From: CAYRFQ01 sp964423615
GTDB taxonomy: Bacteria; Planctomycetota; Planctomycetia; Gemmatales; Gemmataceae
Assembly (NCBI GenBank): GCA_964423615.1
Contig: CAYRFQ010000130.1
Location: 1-18,745, forward strand
Length of the DNA stretch: 18,745 nucleotides
Direction of reading: 5' to 3'
Shown in pieces: positions 15,351 to 18,745 of this stretch; position 1 is the first letter of the stretch, and each line of letters opens with the position of its first letter. The notes beneath the pieces were generated by a model. That model saw only the letters and a program-made list of their open reading frames with translations. It ran no database searches and was not told where the DNA came from. The translations under genes were made by a program, and so were the position numbers.

Positions 15351-18300
15351 ATGCGGCTGCAGAAATGGCTTGTGCGAGGTTGGGTCTTCACGATGCTTGG
15401 GGCGATAGCCGGAGTGATCGTTGTGTACGAGCAATGGACTGATCCGCTAGCGGTCCGTCAACAGGTGATCTCGCAACTCGAGGACAAATTTCCGGGAGCT
15501 GATGTCACGTTGGAGGCAGCTCGTCTGCGCATCCTTGGTGGTATTCTTCTGACGGATCTTCGTCTATTTCGCCGAGACGACTCCTCTCGTGTCGATGTCG
15601 CATACATCCCCTCTAGCGTCGTCTACCATGATAAAGAGCAAATCTTGTCTGGGCTGCTAACTTTTCACAAGATCGAACTGCACCGCCCTCGTATTCGGGT
15701 CATCCGCGAGCGTGACGGAAAATGGAACTTCGAAGATCTCGCCAAAACGGCCGAATCGCAAAGCCTGCTGCCGACGCTGGTATTGCACGAGGGTACGGTT
15801 GTATTTGAAGACCGACAACTGGCTCCCGATCTTCCGCCCCTGGAAATCACTGGGGTCCAACTGACCATGATTAACGACCCCATTTCCACTGTACGGATCA
15901 AGGGAACCGGTACGTCGAAGACCCTTGGGAAAATATCGATTGAAGGGACGTGGGAACGCCCTCGGAACAAATTCGACTTGAAAGTGCAAGTTCAAGGCAC
16001 GATCGTTTCTCCGCAATTGATTCAACGCTTCATTAAACCCGGACACACAAAACAACTCGACCAACTGAAAATTGATGGTCAGCTCGATGTTGCCATGTCC
16101 TTGAAGTTCGACCCAAACGCAAAGGTGCCTTTGCAATACGACATCGAAGGGGAGTTAGCAGACGCTAGCGTGAAACATCCCTTGTTACCCCTCGCTTGCA
16201 CCGATGTTCACGTATCGGCCCGATGCCAAGACGGAGAAGTCTTGGTCCGCGAGTTGAATGCGAAATCGGGGACGACTCTCTTGTCTGGCTCAGGTCGGAC
16301 GAGTTTGCCGAATCCCATGGAAACATTCAAAGGCACATTACGAGCGGAGCACTTACTGATTTGTCCGAGCTTGTGTCAGCGGTTCAACAAGGACGTCCAA
16401 GAGTTGCATGGGATGTTTCATCCAAGTGGTCCGATAACGATGCAGTTTCACGCAGAGAAAAAGGAAGGGAGTTGGCTCACCAAACGGTGCGTGCTCGAAC
16501 CGGAGAACATCCAAGCCAAGTTTGCCCACTTCCCGTATCCGGTCAAAAACATCAACGGAACGATCGACGCTGACCTGCTGAAGCAAGACGTTTTTGTCGA
16601 TCTGGTGGCCAAATCGGGTTCGGAAGAGATTCGTGTGCGTGGAAAATGGAAGGGTTCGGGAGAAGACATCGAGGTGAACTTTAAACTGACAGCGAACCAG
16701 ATTCCTCTCGATGATAGGTTGGTCGAGGCGCTCCCGACCAAGTTGCCTGAATTGGCTCGGTCCTTCCACCCCACTGGCTATGCGAACATGACTTCGACGA
16801 TCTTGCGGAATCGCGGCGATTCAGCGTACTCCAATGAGTACCACGTCGACATCTATGATGCCTCTGTGAAATGGGACCAATTCCCTTATTTGTTGACGAA
16901 CATGACAGGTCGGCTGGAGATTTCTCCGACGGACTGGCGTTTCGAAAATTTTCAGGGGGAACATAAAGGTGGGAGGATCAAGATTAGCGGAAGTTCGCTT
17001 CCTGTGGAAAAATACTTACCACGTTCGACCCCGAACTGTTTGATAATCTCCATCGCCGGTGAGGGAATCGGTATCGACGACGACCTGCGGAAAGCGCTCA
17101 AGCCATTTCCGGGATTGGCCACCGCGTGGGACATTGTCCGGCCATCTGGCAACTTGAGTTTTCACACGAATGTCGTGCACATTCCTGGCGAGGAGCAACA
17201 ACTCGACATCTCCTTGGACGTGCACGGGTGCAGCATCGAGCCTACATTCTATCGCTACCGGCTGAATGATTTGAGTGGCAAATTTCGTTACCACGGTAAT
17301 CGACTCGAGATGAAGAACATCACAGCCCGACATGGCCTGACCCGCGTCGGTGTCATGAAGGGTACGGTCGACATCTCAGAAAAGGGAGGCTTTTACGCGG
17401 ACATCGGGGGAGTTCAAGGTGGTCCGATCTATCCGACCGACGGGTTTGCCGCGGCCTTACCCAAGGCCGTCCGCGAGACTCTCTCGTTCCTGGGCCTCCG
17501 GAAACCTCTGACCCTCAGGACCCGGGTGGTGATCGCGAAGGACGAACTTCCGGGGAGTTTACCGGACGTGTACTGGGACGGACAGGTTTGGTTTCGCGAT
17601 GATACTTTACACCTCGGTCTCGATGTCCAAGATGTAACAGGTACGATCGCGTGTGTGGGACGGCATAACGGTCGAAAGTTACTAGGGGTGCACGGGAACA
17701 TCCTGCTGAATAAAGCCACTTTGTTGTCACAACCATTTACGAACGTCCACGCCAAGGTAACGATTCCCAAGGAGACGCCCGACGTCATGCTGTTGGGTTT
17801 GCGAGCGCCAGTCTTCGGAGGTGAAATCTCGGGGCAAGCCCGTGTCGATTTTCACTCGACACTGCGATACGAGTTAAACTTGACGGGTTCCCAAATCGAC
17901 CTCCAAAAATTCGGACGCCACAACATGGGAGAAAAGTCGGAGATCGAAGGAAAAGCCTCTGCCCGCCTGCACTTGACGGGAACAAGCTCCGGTGTCGATT
18001 CGTTGGGTGGAAACGGAACGATCAACATACCTCATGGGAAGTTACTTAATCTTCCGTTGTTGCTCGACTTGTTGAAATTTTTGGGCCTTCACTGGCCTGA
18101 TCGGACGGCGTTCGAAGAGGCTCAGGCGAAGTTTTCCATCCATGGCAAGCGTTTGAAAATCAATCAGCTCAACTTGTGGGGAAATGCGGTAAGTTTATCA
18201 GGAAAAGGTGAGTTAAATCTGGACGGAACGGACGTGAAAATGAATTTCTGTCCGAGTTGGGCGCGCGTCGAGCAGGTCTTGCCGCGTGCTTTACGGAACG

Positions 18301-18548
18301 TTCCACCGGCGATCAGTTCCACGCTCTTCCAGATAGACGTTCGCGGAGAAGTGAGTAAAGATCCCAATGATTTGAAGTTCCACAAAAGACCGGTACCAGC
18401 TATTGTGGACCCGCTGAAACAATTACGCGACCAAGTGGATGCGGTTCGCCCACGACCGAAGTTCAAGCTACCGCAAGTGACTTGGCCTCGTTTGCCCAAT
18501 GTCCGTGGAGCCAGTTCACGAGTTTGGGGCTACGACCCGAAGCGGTGA
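15351..18548 (+). CDS. AsmA/TamB-like membrane-anchored protein
   Basis: A 1065-residue protein with one N-terminal transmembrane helix (about 10-26, core VFTMLGAIAGVIVVY) and then almost continuous beta-strand pattern, as in AsmA-like, bridge-type envelope proteins. Family cues are the DGKWNFEDL motif (122-130), repeated KGTG/GEL/SGKG strand turns, and an AsmA-like C-terminal region at about 866-964 (GGNGTINIPHGKLLNLPLL, then LWGNAVSLSGKGELNLDG). AsmA-family proteins are placed between the two membranes and implicated in phospholipid transport and outer-membrane homeostasis; this fits a planctomycete envelope but is family inference. The last 60 residues are proline-rich and basic. A GTG at 15339 is in frame, but ATG 15351 (MRLQKW) is chosen; its Shine-Dalgarno is weak (GGGGT). 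I see no partner genes except the divergent small secreted pair. Confidence 0.85.
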   Translation: MRLQKWLVRGWVFTMLGAIAGVIVVYEQWTDPLAVRQQVISQLEDKFPGADVTLEAARLRILGGILLTDLRLFRRDDSSRVDVAYIPSSVVYHDKEQILSGLLTFHKIELHRPRIRVIRERDGKWNFEDLAKTAESQSLLPTLVLHEGTVVFEDRQLAPDLPPLEITGVQLTMINDPISTVRIKGTGTSKTLGKISIEGTWERPRNKFDLKVQVQGTIVSPQLIQRFIKPGHTKQLDQLKIDGQLDVAMSLKFDPNAKVPLQYDIEGELADASVKHPLLPLACTDVHVSARCQDGEVLVRELNAKSGTTLLSGSGRTSLPNPMETFKGTLRAEHLLICPSLCQRFNKDVQELHGMFHPSGPITMQFHAEKKEGSWLTKRCVLEPENIQAKFAHFPYPVKNINGTIDADLLKQDVFVDLVAKSGSEEIRVRGKWKGSGEDIEVNFKLTANQIPLDDRLVEALPTKLPELARSFHPTGYANMTSTILRNRGDSAYSNEYHVDIYDASVKWDQFPYLLTNMTGRLEISPTDWRFENFQGEHKGGRIKISGSSLPVEKYLPRSTPNCLIISIAGEGIGIDDDLRKALKPFPGLATAWDIVRPSGNLSFHTNVVHIPGEEQQLDISLDVHGCSIEPTFYRYRLNDLSGKFRYHGNRLEMKNITARHGLTRVGVMKGTVDISEKGGFYADIGGVQGGPIYPTDGFAAALPKAVRETLSFLGLRKPLTLRTRVVIAKDELPGSLPDVYWDGQVWFRDDTLHLGLDVQDVTGTIACVGRHNGRKLLGVHGNILLNKATLLSQPFTNVHAKVTIPKETPDVMLLGLRAPVFGGEISGQARVDFHSTLRYELNLTGSQIDLQKFGRHNMGEKSEIEGKASARLHLTGTSSGVDSLGGNGTINIPHGKLLNLPLLLDLLKFLGLHWPDRTAFEEAQAKFSIHGKRLKINQLNLWGNAVSLSGKGELNLDGTDVKMNFCPSWARVEQVLPRALRNVPPAISSTLFQIDVRGEVSKDPNDLKFHKRPVPAIVDPLKQLRDQVDAVRPRPKFKLPQVTWPRLPNVRGASSRVWGYDPKR

Positions 18549-18745
18549 CGTAGGATCAGGAGAAGGAAAAACGATGCGGGTCGTCTCAGCGCACAATAAC
18601 TACCGAACAGTCTTCCTTTTTCCGCAACGGTAGTCAGCAATTTACATGACCAGAGAGAGCCTTTGCACCCGCGCGAGGTCGTCACGTCAGAATGGAGGCT
18701 GGTGTGTTTTGGAGTTTGATTAACCGGACGATCTTTTGGGATTTG
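18549..18745. other. Right-edge intergenic stretch, no gene seen
   Basis: 197 bp after the AsmA-like gene. A weak stem, ACTACCG (18599-18605) with CGGTAGT (18628-18634), encloses a 22-nt loop containing a short T-run; terminator value is doubtful. No start of a further gene is recognised before the window ends. Confidence 0.5.

Overview
The window looks like chromosomal DNA of a planctomycete, most likely in or near the Gemmataceae/Gemmatales; the order is an inference. The main evidence is an adjacent pair that marks this phylum: a secreted PSD1-type protein (planctomycete cytochrome c, DUF1549 and DUF1553) followed by a Tat-type DUF1501 protein. Other signs are many secreted proteins of unknown function, a DUF11 wall-type protein, moderate GC by eye, and structured intergenic repeats. 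I see no phage, plasmid, transposase, CRISPR, tRNA or rRNA signals.

Layout, left to right. 1-~300: three head-to-tail copies of a 92-bp hairpin-rich repeat, the last one diverged; the array probably continues beyond the left edge. 325-1323 (-): secreted planctomycete hypothetical. 1513-4137 (-): full-length ClpB disaggregase. 4138-4696: gene-free divergent region with a terminator-like hairpin, a 77-bp inverted-repeat element and a possible promoter. 4697-7438 (+) PSD1 and 7786-9228 (+) DUF1501, separated by 347 bp that hold a hairpin and a decayed second copy of the left-edge repeat. 9295-10191 (-): CmoB/DUF1698-like methyltransferase, downstream of 10305-12242 (-), a proline-rich secreted DUF11 protein. 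12617-13714 and 13711-14331 (+): XdhC and a MocA-like nucleotidyltransferase overlapping by 4 bp. 14347-14742 and 14767-15135 (-): two small, related secreted beta-rich proteins. 15351-18548 (+): large AsmA/TamB-like membrane-anchored protein. 18549-18745: no gene seen.

How the genes work together. Most of the window is cell-envelope biology: secreted, Tat-exported or membrane-anchored proteins typical of planctomycetes. PSD1 and DUF1501 are very probably a functional pair. XdhC and MocA form a small operon for maturing a molybdenum hydroxylase (molybdopterin cytidylation and delivery or sulfuration), but the hydroxylase is not in the window. ClpB is ordinary proteostasis. The least explained content is the 92-bp three-hairpin repeat family, the 77-bp element between clpB and PSD1, and the secreted proteins of unknown role.
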